Of a DNA stretch of 64,000 nt, positions 44,826-53,296 are shown piece by piece; the stretch's first letter is position 1, and every line of letters begins with the position of its first letter. The stretch comes from Hydrogenophaga sp. (lineage in GTDB: Bacteria > Pseudomonadota > Gammaproteobacteria > Burkholderiales > Burkholderiaceae_C). The position numbers were made by a program, and so were the translations under genes. Under the pieces are notes generated by a model that searched no databases, had not been told where the DNA came from, and worked only from the letters and a program-made list of their open reading frames with translations. Location: NCBI RefSeq assembly GCF_030651625.1, contig NZ_JAUSCF010000024.1:1-64000 (forward strand), read 5' to 3'.

Positions 44826-45032
44826 TCAAGAGGGATCCGCAGCGGGAACAGGCATCTTCCGCGCCGCCTCAACACACTCCCCCAACACCCTCGCATCCCC
44901 CACCTGATTCGCCAGCAACAAAATCAGGCGGGCATTGAGCAGCTCGGAAGCCTCCCGACTCAACCCGACGTGCGCATCCATCAGCTGCTCGTAAAACCCG
45001 TCGGCATCCTGAAAATGCGGTGTCGTTTTCAT
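44826..45032 (-). CDS. DUF2783 domain protein
   Basis: This 68-residue protein has FYEQLMDAHVGLSREASELLNARLILLLANQVGD, the DUF2783 pattern. These small proteins follow FAD-dependent aromatic hydroxylases in many betaproteobacteria. It overlaps the hydroxylase stop by 4 bp and has the ribosome site GAGGAGA. The function is unknown; a small partner or stabiliser of the hydroxylase is a guess. Confidence 0.85.
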   Translation of the reverse strand: MKTTPHFQDADGFYEQLMDAHVGLSREASELLNARLILLLANQVGDARVLGECVEAARKMPVPAADPS

Positions 45033-46759
45033 TCGGTGTCTCCTCGCAATCCCAGGGAGCGCTCAATCGCCGCCACCAGTTGGCCGTTCACGCTTTCGCC
45101 GCTGGCGGCCAGGTAGCCGTCGGGCCGCACCAGCGCCCAGGCGTGGCCAAACACATGGCAGGCGCCTTGCAAGTGGGCCTGTGGATCGCGCACATGCTCC
45201 ACCGCTTGCGCGGTGGCGTCGATGCCGAGCACCTGCACGCTGCGCACCGGTGCGTCAAAACAAAGGCGGCGCAGGCGTTGCAGTGCCGATGGCGACAGAT
45301 CACCAAACACCAGTACCAGCAGATCACCGGCGGCCCAATCGAGCAAGTCGTTGACGCGGCCTCTTGATCCGTCGGCCCAGGCAAAAGACACGTTCTGTAC
45401 CGACTGCCCGGCGGCACTGCCCGGTGCGTAGGTGCATGCCCTTGAATGACTGTAGGGGTTGGCCACCGCCATGCGGCCGGTGTTGATCAAGCTGCGTGCG
45501 AAAGGGTATTGCCGGGCCAGGCCGATGGTGGCCTGGCGGAACAGTCGTTCGGCGCCATCGGCGGGCCGCAGAAAGCGGGCGGTGCGGTTGGTCACGCACA
45601 CGTTTTGCTGCGCCGCTTCCAGGCGCTCGTCGCCATAGCTCTCCAGCAGAGCCGCGTCGGCTTTGCCGCGCAGCACGGCCGCGAGTTTCCATGCGAGGTT
45701 GTCGGCGTCGGCCACGCCGGTGTTGCCACCGCGAGCGCCGAAAGGGCTGACCACCTTGGCCGCATCGCCCATGAGGAACACGCGGCCATGGCGCAGGGCG
45801 TGCACACATTCGCTGCGGTAGGCGTAGGGGCCTACCCAGACAATCTCGACCTCCACATCGGGGCCGAACTGCCGGGCCAGTCGCTCACGCACCACGTCTT
45901 CGCGACTCACAAGTTCGGGGTCGGCGTTGGGCGCCATCTGGTAGTCGATGCGCCAGACGTCGTCGGCCATCAGGTGCTGCCACACCGCCCTGTTTTCGTT
46001 GAACGGGGCTTCGATCCAGGTGTGCCGCTCCACCGGCGGGCGGGTGCTGAAACGCACGTCGGCGATGCACCAGCGGTCGTCGCCTCGGCGCGAGTCAAAC
46101 GGGACGTCCAGCCATTGGCGCAGCGGGCTGTGTGAGCCGGTGGCATCGATCACGTGGTCGGCTTCCAGCGCGTAGGTGCCCGCGGGCGTTTCCACCGTGA
46201 GCGTGGCGTAATCGGCGTTCTGCTCGAAAGCGGTCAGTCGGTTCTGCCAGCGCAGTTCGACTGTGCCCAGATCGTGGATGCGATCGACCAGAAAGCTCTC
46301 GATGTAGAACTGCTGGATGTTGATGAACGGCGGCTGACTGCTGAGGTGGAAGTTGCCCTGCTGGCGCAGGTCGAAGCTGTACACCTCGTCTTCACCGGCA
46401 AAGGTGCGGCCCACGCTCCACTGCGTGCCTTTGGCGGCGATGCGTTCAAAAATACCCAGGCGCTCGAAGATTTCCAGCGACTTCTGCGTGTAGCAGATGC
46501 CGCGCGACGAAGCGCCCTTGACACCCACTGTGTTGTCTTCGTCGATCAGCACCGCCTTCACCCCCAGGCGCGCCAGCGAGCAGGCCAGCGTGAGACCGCT
46601 GATGCCGCCGCCCACGATCACGATGGGGTAGCGCTCCACGGTGCCGCTGTGCAGCTCCGGGGGTGGCACAAACGGGTACTCCGGCAGCACATAACCGGCA
46701 CCGCTGGTGAATTCGTAGTGATTGGTGAGGGCGGTGTCGCGGTAAACAGGGGGGCTCAT
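45029..46759 (-). CDS. FAD-dependent aromatic hydroxylase (MhpA-like)
   Basis: This 576-residue group A flavoprotein monooxygenase has the FAD dinucleotide motif PIVIVGGGISGLTLACSLARLG (about residues 46-67). The DG-like motif region is ADHVIDATGSHSPLR, and the second FAD motif is RVFLMGDAAKVVSPFGARGGN, with ADNLAWKLAAVLRG. A C-terminal thioredoxin-like domain is present (LLVLVFGDLSP). Relatives hydroxylate phenolic acids with NAD(P)H and O2. It follows a VOC dioxygenase gene by 13 bp, indicating a ring hydroxylation and cleavage unit. The substrate is not defined. Confidence 0.9.
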   Translation of the reverse strand: MSPPVYRDTALTNHYEFTSGAGYVLPEYPFVPPPELHSGTVERYPIVIVGGGISGLTLACSLARLGVKAVLIDEDNTVGVKGASSRGICYTQKSLEIFERLGIFERIAAKGTQWSVGRTFAGEDEVYSFDLRQQGNFHLSSQPPFINIQQFYIESFLVDRIHDLGTVELRWQNRLTAFEQNADYATLTVETPAGTYALEADHVIDATGSHSPLRQWLDVPFDSRRGDDRWCIADVRFSTRPPVERHTWIEAPFNENRAVWQHLMADDVWRIDYQMAPNADPELVSREDVVRERLARQFGPDVEVEIVWVGPYAYRSECVHALRHGRVFLMGDAAKVVSPFGARGGNTGVADADNLAWKLAAVLRGKADAALLESYGDERLEAAQQNVCVTNRTARFLRPADGAERLFRQATIGLARQYPFARSLINTGRMAVANPYSHSRACTYAPGSAAGQSVQNVSFAWADGSRGRVNDLLDWAAGDLLVLVFGDLSPSALQRLRRLCFDAPVRSVQVLGIDATAQAVEHVRDPQAHLQGACHVFGHAWALVRPDGYLAASGESVNGQLVAAIERSLGLRGDTE

Positions 46760-46772
46760 GGGCGCGTCCCGT

Positions 46773-47381
46773 TCAAGGCTGCGTGCGTGCGATCACTTCA
46801 GGTCGGTCGTTCTGCTGTGGCTTGAGTGGGGCGGCCGTCTTGCCTTCAGCCCGCTCCTTGCGCCATTGCTCCTTGCGCACTGTCCATTCGGCCAGGCGGA
46901 CGTGAGCGGTCTTGCTTTCTTCCAGCATTTCAAACTCGTCAGCCAACTGCGCTGTGAGTTCCAGGCGGATGCCGTTGGGATCGAAGAAGTAAATGCTTTT
47001 GAAGATGTGGTGGTCGGTCACGCCCAGCACCTCGATGTCGCTGGCTTCCAGCCGGGCCTTGGTGTTCTCCAGCTCTTGAATGGTGTTCACCCTGAAGCTG
47101 ATGTGGTTGACCCACTTTGGTGTGTTCGGGCTGGGCAGCGCGGCCACATCGTCACCGAGGTCGAAAAATGCGATGAACGAGCCGTCTTGCAGGCGGAAGA
47201 AGAAGTGGGTGTACGGGCAGTATTCGCCGGTGCTCGGTACCACGTCGCTCTGGATGATGTGATACAGCGGCAGACCCAGGATGTCTTCGTAGAAGCGGCG
47301 CGTCTCTTCAGCATCCTTGGCCCGGTAAGCGTAGTGGTGCAACTGCTGAATGGGTGCTGGCGGGGGCAGGGTGGTGGGCAT
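46773..47381 (-). CDS. VOC-family dioxygenase
   Basis: This 202-residue vicinal-oxygen-chelate protein has metal-ligand candidates: His in QQLHHYAYRAKDAEETRRFY (about residue 15), His in WVNHISFRVNTI, and Glu in DPNGIRLELTAQL. This is the H-H-E pattern of extradiol dioxygenases and glyoxalases. It is the first gene of the operon with the FAD hydroxylase and DUF2783 genes. The start at 47381 has CAGGAGA upstream. The C-terminal ~50 residues are charged and extend beyond the domain. Confidence 0.88.
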   Translation of the reverse strand: MPTTLPPPAPIQQLHHYAYRAKDAEETRRFYEDILGLPLYHIIQSDVVPSTGEYCPYTHFFFRLQDGSFIAFFDLGDDVAALPSPNTPKWVNHISFRVNTIQELENTKARLEASDIEVLGVTDHHIFKSIYFFDPNGIRLELTAQLADEFEMLEESKTAHVRLAEWTVRKEQWRKERAEGKTAAPLKPQQNDRPEVIARTQP

Positions 47382-47653
47382 GTCGGTCTCCTGAAAGCCG
47401 GTAGGCAATTCACCATTGTGCAATTCATTTCCCAAAAGGAAATTCTTTATCGCTTACTCCGTGCCAGTTTGAGGGTTTCCCGGTGCGCTGTCGATGGGTT
47501 GGGAACAAATATTCCACTCCCGGCGCGGATGGCGAAGGGCAAAGTGTGTTGGTCAGAATGAAGCTGAACATTGCACTTGAACCAGGCCTCGGCCAACCCA
47601 GGCGTTTGGCGGGGGTGGCGGTTGGTTTTCTGCCCCATGCCAAAATCGCGCGC
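47382..47653. promoter_or_regulatory. Divergent promoter region, VOC operon / yaaA
   Basis: This 272-bp gap contains no gene I can support. An inverted repeat ATTTCC-CAAAA-GGAAAT (47427-47443) and a direct repeat of GCAATTC just before it lie upstream of the VOC gene. They are candidate operator sequence for an unlinked regulator of the catabolic operon. Confidence 0.4.
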
Positions 47654-48430
47654 ATGTTGTTCCTCATCTCTCCGGCCAAAGCGCTCGACTACGAGACGCC
47701 GGCCCACATAAACACCCACACCCAGCCGCTTTTCATGAACCAGGCCACCGAACTGATCGGTGTGCTGCGCGACAAATCACCCCAGCAGGTGGCTGAACTC
47801 ATGGGCCTGTCGGACACCTTGTCTGGCTTGAATGTGGCGCGTTACCAGGCCTGGCGGCCGAAGTTCACGTCGCGCAATGCCAAGCAGGCGGTGCTGGCAT
47901 TCAATGGCGACGTGTATGGCGGTCTTGACGCTGCCCACCTCGACGAAGCCAGCCTTGAATGGTTGCAGCAGCACCTGTGCATCCTGAGCGGTCTTTACGG
48001 CGTCCTGCGTCCGCTGGACCTGATGCAGCCGTACCGGCTGGAGATGGGCACCCGCCTGGTGACGCCCAAGGGCAAGAATCTGTACCAGTTCTGGGGTACC
48101 CAGGTATCGCAGCACCTCAACGAGCGCGCACGCGCCGAGTTGAGCCCGGTCGTGATCAACCTGGCCAGTGAAGAGTACTTCAAGGTGGTCGATCGAAAGA
48201 CACTGGTGCCGCGCGTGGTCACTTGCGTGTTTGAAGAGCGCAAGGCCGATGGCTACAAGGTGATCAGCTTCATGGCCAAGCGCGCGCGTGGCCTGATGGT
48301 GCGGCATGCGGTGCTGCACCGGGTGACCACGCCCGAGCAGCTCAAGGCCTTTGACGCCGAGGGCTACCGGTTCGTGCCAGCCGCGTCCGGTACGGATCGG
48401 CTGGTGTTTCGACGTGAGCAAAAGGCCTGA
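47654..48430 (+). CDS. yaaA: Peroxide stress protein YaaA
   Basis: This 258-residue UPF0246/YaaA protein starts MLFLISPAKALDYETPA, with GLSDTLSGLNVARYQAW, LCILSGLYGVLRPLDLMQPYRLEMGT, and VINLASEEYFK in order. YaaA lowers free iron and protects DNA under peroxide stress in E. coli, and the fold binds DNA. The start at 47654 is where family homology begins. It heads a tight run with the next three genes. Confidence 0.94.
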   Translation: MLFLISPAKALDYETPAHINTHTQPLFMNQATELIGVLRDKSPQQVAELMGLSDTLSGLNVARYQAWRPKFTSRNAKQAVLAFNGDVYGGLDAAHLDEASLEWLQQHLCILSGLYGVLRPLDLMQPYRLEMGTRLVTPKGKNLYQFWGTQVSQHLNERARAELSPVVINLASEEYFKVVDRKTLVPRVVTCVFEERKADGYKVISFMAKRARGLMVRHAVLHRVTTPEQLKAFDAEGYRFVPAASGTDRLVFRREQKA

Positions 48431-48448
48431 ACGGCACCTGGAGCAGAC

Positions 48449-49339
48449 ATGAGCCAGATCATCACCATCGAATTGCGGAAGTGGATTCTTGAGCAGTCTG
48501 CGGCAGGGCATTCGCATGAATCGATCCTGGCCGCCATGATGACCGCCGGCTGGGCGCGCGATGTGGCCAGTCACGCGCTGCAGAACACGCTGCCGGCACA
48601 GCAACCTGGACCACCTGCCGTGGAGGTGGCCGACACGGCGGTGCAGTCGCCAGAGCAGGGCGTTTTGACTCGGACAGCCAATGCGAAGGTTCCCGACCTG
48701 GATCTGAGCCGATCACCTCGCAAGGTAGACGCTGGCGATCGCTCCGTTGACGTGCTGGCCACACTGACCCAGCCGAGGGTGGTGGTTCTGGGCGGCTTGC
48801 TCAGCGACGAAGAGTGCGATGCCCTGATCGCAGCGGCCCGCCCGCGCATGGCACGCTCGCTCACCGTGCAGACCCAGACCGGTGGCGAAGAGCTCAACCC
48901 TGACCGCACCAGCAACGGCATGTTTTTCAACCGCGGTGAAAGCGAGTTGATCACCCGCATTGAAGCGCGCATTGCCCGGCTGCTGAACTGGCCGGTCGAC
49001 CACGGAGAAGGCATGCAGGTGCTGCACTACCACCCCGGTGCCGAGTACAAGCCGCACTATGACTACTTCGACCCTGCCGAGCCGGGCACGCCGACCATTC
49101 TCAAGCGCGGGGGGCAACGCCTGGCGACGCTGGTGATGTACCTCAGCGAACCGGCCTGCGGTGGTGGCACCACTTTTCCTGATGTGGGCCTGGAAGTCGC
49201 ACCCCAGCGCGGCAACGCGGTGTTCTTCAGCTACGACAGGCCCCACCCCACCACACGCACCCTGCACGGTGGCGCGCCGGTCATCGAAGGCGAAAAGTGG
49301 GTGGCTACCAAGTGGTTGCGCGAGCGCGTCTTTACATGA
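48449..49339 (+). CDS. 2OG-Fe(II) oxygenase, prolyl 4-hydroxylase-like
   Basis: This 296-residue protein has an N-terminal helical region (~100 residues) and a C-terminal double-stranded beta-helix domain. The iron ligands are in YKPHYDYFD (HxD) and RTLHGGAPV (distal His), with the 2OG Lys in EKWVATKWLRE. GGGTTFPDVGLEVAPQRG is typical of P4H alpha-like enzymes. The substrate is likely a protein or peptide Pro (family inference). The stop overlaps the hydrolase start. Confidence 0.9.
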   Translation: MSQIITIELRKWILEQSAAGHSHESILAAMMTAGWARDVASHALQNTLPAQQPGPPAVEVADTAVQSPEQGVLTRTANAKVPDLDLSRSPRKVDAGDRSVDVLATLTQPRVVVLGGLLSDEECDALIAAARPRMARSLTVQTQTGGEELNPDRTSNGMFFNRGESELITRIEARIARLLNWPVDHGEGMQVLHYHPGAEYKPHYDYFDPAEPGTPTILKRGGQRLATLVMYLSEPACGGGTTFPDVGLEVAPQRGNAVFFSYDRPHPTTRTLHGGAPVIEGEKWVATKWLRERVFT

Positions 49340-50223
49340 AGGTGCTGGGCAACGGACTGCAGTTCGAAGTCGAGGTATCTGGCGATCCCCAGGCGCCTGC
49401 CGTGTTGCTCACCATGGGCCTGGGAATGCAGCTCACGGCCTGGCCCGACACCCTGTTGCAGGCGCTGCGCGATGCAGGCTACCGGGTCATCTGCTACGAC
49501 AACCGCGACATCGGGCTTTCCACGCACCTGGACCATCTGGGTGTACCCAACATGGCATGGCAGGTCATCAGGCACCGGCTGGGCTGGGCACCGAAACCTC
49601 CGTATGGGTTGCAAGACATGGCACAGGACGCTCTGGGCATTCTGGACGCGCTCGACTTGAGACAGGCCCATCTGGTGGGTGTGTCCATGGGGGGCATGAT
49701 CTCCCAGCGCATCGCAGCCACGGCATCTGAGCGGGTGCTCAGCCTGACCAGCATCATGAGTTCCAGCGGCGCCCCTCGTCTGCCGGGGCCACGCAGCGAT
49801 GTGATGCGTGCATTGCTCAAGCGCCCGCGCAGCCGTTCGCCCGAAGACGTGGTGGCGCACACGCTGGAGATCTTCCGCCTCATTGGCAGCCCGGCGTACC
49901 CGCAAGACATGCCGGTCTTTGAACAACACCTGATGGCAGGTGCCCGACGCAGTTACCATCCCGAGGGGGTGGCCAGGCAGCTCATGGCTGTCGTGGCCGA
50001 CAGCGGACGCCACAGCTTGCTTGATAAAGTGTCCTGCCCCACCCTGGTGCTGCATGGGACTGCCGACCCGCTGGTGCCCATGGCGTGCGGCCAGGACACC
50101 GCAGCGCGCATTGCCGGCGCCCGCTTCACTTCCATCGAAGGCATGGGCCACGACTGGCCGCCTGGGGTGGCGGTGCAACTGGCCCAACATATCGTTCCCC
50201 ATCTCAAGGCCGCCCGAGCCTGA
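49336..50223 (+). CDS. Alpha/beta hydrolase
   Basis: This 295-residue hydrolase has an oxyanion region GLGMQLTAWPDTLLQAL, nucleophile elbow GVSMGGMISQ (Ser about residue 115), acid HGTADPLVP and catalytic His in MGHDWPP. CYDNRDIGLSTHLD is typical of esterase/haloperoxidase-like members. An ATGA overlap with the oxygenase gene implies translational coupling. Substrate unknown. Confidence 0.9.
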   Translation: MKVLGNGLQFEVEVSGDPQAPAVLLTMGLGMQLTAWPDTLLQALRDAGYRVICYDNRDIGLSTHLDHLGVPNMAWQVIRHRLGWAPKPPYGLQDMAQDALGILDALDLRQAHLVGVSMGGMISQRIAATASERVLSLTSIMSSSGAPRLPGPRSDVMRALLKRPRSRSPEDVVAHTLEIFRLIGSPAYPQDMPVFEQHLMAGARRSYHPEGVARQLMAVVADSGRHSLLDKVSCPTLVLHGTADPLVPMACGQDTAARIAGARFTSIEGMGHDWPPGVAVQLAQHIVPHLKAARA

Positions 50224-50241
50224 TTTCCCGACTTGCTGATC

Positions 50242-51093
50242 ATGAATGCCAACATCCCCGAACACTCCCAGCTTGGCAAGGCTTCTGCCTACGCCGATCA
50301 GTACGACGCTTCACTGCTGTTCCCGCTGCCACGCGAGCCCAAGCGGGTCGAGATCGGGATCAAGGGCAGCCTGCCGTTTCTGGGTGCCGACCTGTGGACC
50401 GCGTTCGAGCTGAGCTGGCTCAACCTGCGCGGCAAACCACAGGTGGCGCTGGCCCACATCACCGTTCCCTGTGAGAGCACGCACATCGTCGAGAGCAAGT
50501 CGTTCAAGCTCTACCTGAACAGCTTCAACAACACCCGGTTCGAGAGTGCCGATGCGGTGCGTGACCGCATTCGCAGCGATGTGGGCGCGGCCATCTGGCA
50601 GGGTGGGGCAATTCAGTCATCGCCCGGTGTGCGTCTGCTCCTGCCTGAGCTGTTCGACTGCGAACCGGTTCAGGAACTCGATGGCCTGTCGATCGACCGG
50701 CTTGATGTGGAGTGCACGCGCTATGAACCCGCGCCCGATCTGCTCACAGCCGCGTTTGACGAAAAGCCGGTGGATGAAACGCTGGTCAGCAACCTGCTCA
50801 AAAGCAACTGCCTGGTGACTGGCCAGCCCGACTGGGGAAGCTTGCAGGTTCGTTACAGCGGTCCGCAGATCGACCAGGCCGGCCTGCTGCAGTACATCGT
50901 GAGCTTTCGCAACCACAACGAATTCCACGAACAGTGCGTGGAGCGCATTTACAGCGACATCATGGCGCGCTGCAAGCCGGCCAAGCTCATGGTGTACGCC
51001 CGCTACACCCGCCGCGGCGGGCTCGACATCAACCCCTGGCGCAGCAGCCACCCACAGTTGCCGCCGGCCAATGTGCGAACGGCGCGCCAGTGA
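50242..51093 (+). CDS. queF: NADPH-dependent 7-cyano-7-deazaguanine reductase
   Basis: This 283-residue QueF of the long, two-domain type reduces preQ0 to preQ1 in queuosine synthesis. The N-terminal domain has [21 protein letters not shown] and the QueF motif [17 protein letters not shown]. The C-terminal catalytic part has [18 protein letters not shown] with the active Cys and [16 protein letters not shown]. The start is ATG 50242. It is 18 bp after the hydrolase gene. Confidence 0.95.
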   Translation: MNANIPEHSQLGKASAYADQYDASLLFPLPREPKRVEIGIKGSLPFLGADLWTAFELSWLNLRGKPQVALAHITVPCESTHIVESKSFKLYLNSFNNTRFESADAVRDRIRSDVGAAIWQGGAIQSSPGVRLLLPELFDCEPVQELDGLSIDRLDVECTRYEPAPDLLTAAFDEKPVDETLVSNLLKSNCLVTGQPDWGSLQVRYSGPQIDQAGLLQYIVSFRNHNEFHEQCVERIYSDIMARCKPAKLMVYARYTRRGGLDINPWRSSHPQLPPANVRTARQ

Positions 51094-51572
51094 TTGGTTG
51101 CTGGGAAGGGTCGATCATTTCGACCGGTACGACAGGGCGTTGAACTGGGGCGCTAAAAAAGAACATTAGGTGAATTGATGATTCACCCTTATCATCAGTA
51201 GATTCCTTTCTGGATGCGCGTGCACCATACGCTGATCCAAAGAGGCTGCCAGACACCGCAAATCTTGCGCACTGGCTTCGCTCTCGGCCCCTCGCCGAAC
51301 CAGCCCCCTTCGCCAAGCCGCGAACCGCTGGGCTTCTTTTCTGGCTCCATTCACACACGGCAGTTGCCCGCTTGCGCCGCAAACTGCCGATCTCCCTCCA
51401 CTCGCCAGGTTCCTGGCACAACCCCGACCGATGTCCCACCTTGCGTGCGCACGTGTTCGGATGCACCTCCGGTGCGACACCCTTTTCAGGTGGAATCGAA
51501 AGAAACCGCCATCTCCCCGCGTCGTGAAGCCGTTTTTTCTGGCTGAACACGCTTCTATCGAAAGGCTCTCCT
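51094..51572. other. Long intergenic region / probable 5' leader of RRM gene
   Basis: No gene is convincing here; the overlapping ORF-track entries have no family features. Visible are a hairpin GGTGAAT-TGATG-ATTCACC at 51169-51187, probably the end of the queF transcript, and a GC-rich, hairpin-prone stretch further on. Small RRM proteins are often cold-induced, so part of this region may be a structured leader (inference). Confidence 0.4.
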
Positions 51573-51869
51573 ATGAGCAGCAAACTTTACGTGGGCAACC
51601 TGCCCTACTCCGTTACCGACGACAGCCTGCGCAGCAACTTCTCCGAATACGGTGCAGTGGCTTCCGCCAAGGTCATGACCGACCGCGAAAGCGGCCGCTC
51701 AAAGGGCTTCGGCTTTGTCGAAATGGGTTCCGAAGCAGAAGCCCAATCCGCTATCGATGGCCTCAATGGTCAATCGGTTGACGGCCGCTCGATCGTGGTC
51801 AACGTGTCCCGGCCGAAAGAAGCCGGCAGCACCGGCGGTGGTTACCGTTCGGGCGCTGGTCGTTACTGA
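51573..51869 (+). CDS. Small RNA-binding protein with one RRM domain
   Basis: This 98-residue protein is a single RNA recognition motif. RNP2 is KLYVGNLPY (residues 3-11) and RNP1 is SKGFGFVEMG (about 44-53). A short glycine-rich, basic tail follows (STGGGYRSGAGRY). Bacterial proteins of this type bind single-stranded RNA and are often cold-shock induced. A strong terminator follows, so it is monocistronic. Confidence 0.92.
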   Translation: MSSKLYVGNLPYSVTDDSLRSNFSEYGAVASAKVMTDRESGRSKGFGFVEMGSEAEAQSAIDGLNGQSVDGRSIVVNVSRPKEAGSTGGGYRSGAGRY

Positions 51870-51887
51870 TCCAGCAGGCTTGTCCTG

Positions 51888-51919
51888 AAAAAAACCGGCG
51901 CCTTGCGCCGGTTTTTTTT
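51888..51919. terminator. Rho-independent terminator after RRM gene
   Basis: The stem AACCGGCGC / GCGCCGGTT with a 3-nt loop (CTT) is flanked by seven A and eight T residues, so it can serve both strands. It separates the RRM gene from the convergent crp-like gene. Confidence 0.92.
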
Positions 51920-51922
51920 CGT

Positions 51923-52633
51923 CTAGGAATGTCCGATGGCCTGCAGCGCATCCAGGTCGAGGATTTCGATTTCACCGCGTGAGACACGCACGATCTGCCG
52001 CTCACGCAAGTCGTGCAGCAACTGGTTCGTGGTCTGGCGGGTGAGGCCCAGCATGTGCGCCAGCTCTTCCTGCGTGATGGCGAGCACGCGTCTCGTGGCT
52101 TGTTCATTCGCCCCCAGGCCATAGCCTCTGGCCATCAGCAACAGGCGGCGTGCCAGTCGCTGTGCGCTGGTCAGCGCGGTCTGTTCCTCCAGGCTCACGA
52201 ATGCCAGGCGCATTTTGTCTGCCATGAGCAGACCCAGGTCGCGCCAGTGCTGCGGGTGCTGGTCCAGCCAGGCTTGCAGCTCGCGGTGAGGCACTTGCAA
52301 CACGGTGGTGGCTTCGTGCGCGTGGGCGTCGTGGGTGCGCGCTGCGTTGTCGAACACCGCGATTTCACCGAACCATGCCGGTGGGCCCAGCAGCACCAGC
52401 AGAGTTTCACGTGCGGCTTCGGGCGCGCCGTCGTGACCGGAGATGCGCACCGATCCGCTGATCACCGCGTAAAGGCCGCAGGGCGGGCTCTGCCGCAGAA
52501 ACAGCACCTCACCCGCTTGAAGATGACGCACCTGCCCCATGCCGACCAGCGCATCGGCAAACGCCGGCGGCAATTGGCGGAACCAGCGGCCCGATTGCAG
52601 GATGGGCAGGTGTTGCGCTGGATCGTTGTTCAT
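51923..52633 (-). CDS. Crp/Fnr-family transcriptional regulator
   Basis: This 236-residue protein has an N-terminal cyclic-nucleotide-binding-type beta-roll (HLQAGEVLFLRQSPPCGLYAVISGSVRIS, WFGEIAVFDN) and a C-terminal Crp-type HTH (ITQEELAHMLGLTRQTTNQLLHDL). It has a single Cys in the N-terminal region and lacks the FNR cysteine cluster. The recognition helix (TRQTTNQLL) differs from the E-SR pattern of FNR. It is therefore unlikely to be the reader of the TTGAT boxes in this window. The start at 52633 is preferred. Confidence 0.9.
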   Translation of the reverse strand: MNNDPAQHLPILQSGRWFRQLPPAFADALVGMGQVRHLQAGEVLFLRQSPPCGLYAVISGSVRISGHDGAPEAARETLLVLLGPPAWFGEIAVFDNAARTHDAHAHEATTVLQVPHRELQAWLDQHPQHWRDLGLLMADKMRLAFVSLEEQTALTSAQRLARRLLLMARGYGLGANEQATRRVLAITQEELAHMLGLTRQTTNQLLHDLRERQIVRVSRGEIEILDLDALQAIGHS

Positions 52634-52746
52634 GGGGTCGCGCATAGGTGTAAACGCGTGGAGGTTGCCATTGTGTCGGCTGCCCGACAGACGATGGTCG
52701 GGAGCGTGAATGAACATGCGGGCCACGTCAACATATGAGGTGACCC
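52634..52746. promoter_or_regulatory. Divergent promoter region, crp-like / Mpo1-like
   Basis: This 113-bp gap separates the two divergent starts. The Mpo1-like gene has a ribosome site GAGGTGACC just before its ATG. No clear operator palindrome was found. Confidence 0.35.
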
Positions 52747-53283
52747 ATGAAAACCCTGACCGAACACCTTTCCCATTACGCCGCCTACCACCTGGACGCA
52801 CGCAACGTGGCCACCCATGTGGTGGGCGTGCCCATGATCATGCTGGCGGTGGCCACCATGCTGGCCCGCCCGGTCTGGCTGGTGGGTGGACTGCCGGTGT
52901 CGCCCGCGGTGCTGGTGAGCCTGGCCTGCGTGCTGTTCTACCTTCGGCTGGACCTGCGGTTCGGCCTGACCATGGCGGTCTGGCTGGCTGTGTTCGTGGC
53001 TTTTGCTCACGGGCTGGCCGCGCAATCCACGGTGCTGTGGCTCACAACGGGCATCGGCCTGTTCGTGGTGGGCTGGGCCATTCAGTTCCTGGGTCACTAC
53101 TATGAAGGGCGCAAGCCTGCGTTCGTGGACGACATCGTGGGCCTGCTGATCGGCCCTCTGTTCCTTGTGGTGAAGCTGGCCTTTGCGCTGGGTTGGCGGC
53201 TGGACCTCAAGGCCGAAATCGAGCGGCAAGTGATGCGGCCCCGGGCACAGACAGGCTCAGGGTGCAGCGGCCTGACTGTCTGA
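52747..53283 (+). CDS. Mpo1-like (DUF962) membrane protein
   Basis: This 178-residue inner-membrane protein has about four helices. The family His motifs are LSHYAAYHLDARNVATHVVGVP near the N-terminus and IQFLGHYYEGRKPAF near residue 120. The yeast relative Mpo1 is an iron-dependent 2-hydroxy fatty acid dioxygenase, so a lipid alpha-oxidation role is possible. It is convergent with the anti-sigma gene. Confidence 0.9.
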   Translation: MKTLTEHLSHYAAYHLDARNVATHVVGVPMIMLAVATMLARPVWLVGGLPVSPAVLVSLACVLFYLRLDLRFGLTMAVWLAVFVAFAHGLAAQSTVLWLTTGIGLFVVGWAIQFLGHYYEGRKPAFVDDIVGLLIGPLFLVVKLAFALGWRLDLKAEIERQVMRPRAQTGSGCSGLTV

Positions 53284-53296
53284 GCGGCTCAAGCTG

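Noticed and set aside
44429-44896. ORFs in the repeat right of the IS
   Set aside because: They follow repeat modules, overlap in several frames and show no protein family features.
47447-47719. 90-residue minus-strand ORF before yaaA
   Set aside because: Overlaps the yaaA start, no family features, no ribosome site.
51029-51583. 184-residue minus-strand ORF over the queF-RRM gap
   Set aside because: No recognisable domain, overlaps the end of queF, composition typical of a shadow.
51923-52633. The Crp/Fnr-family protein as the FNR that reads the TTGAT boxes
   Set aside because: It lacks the N-terminal cysteine cluster and the E-SR recognition helix of FNR.
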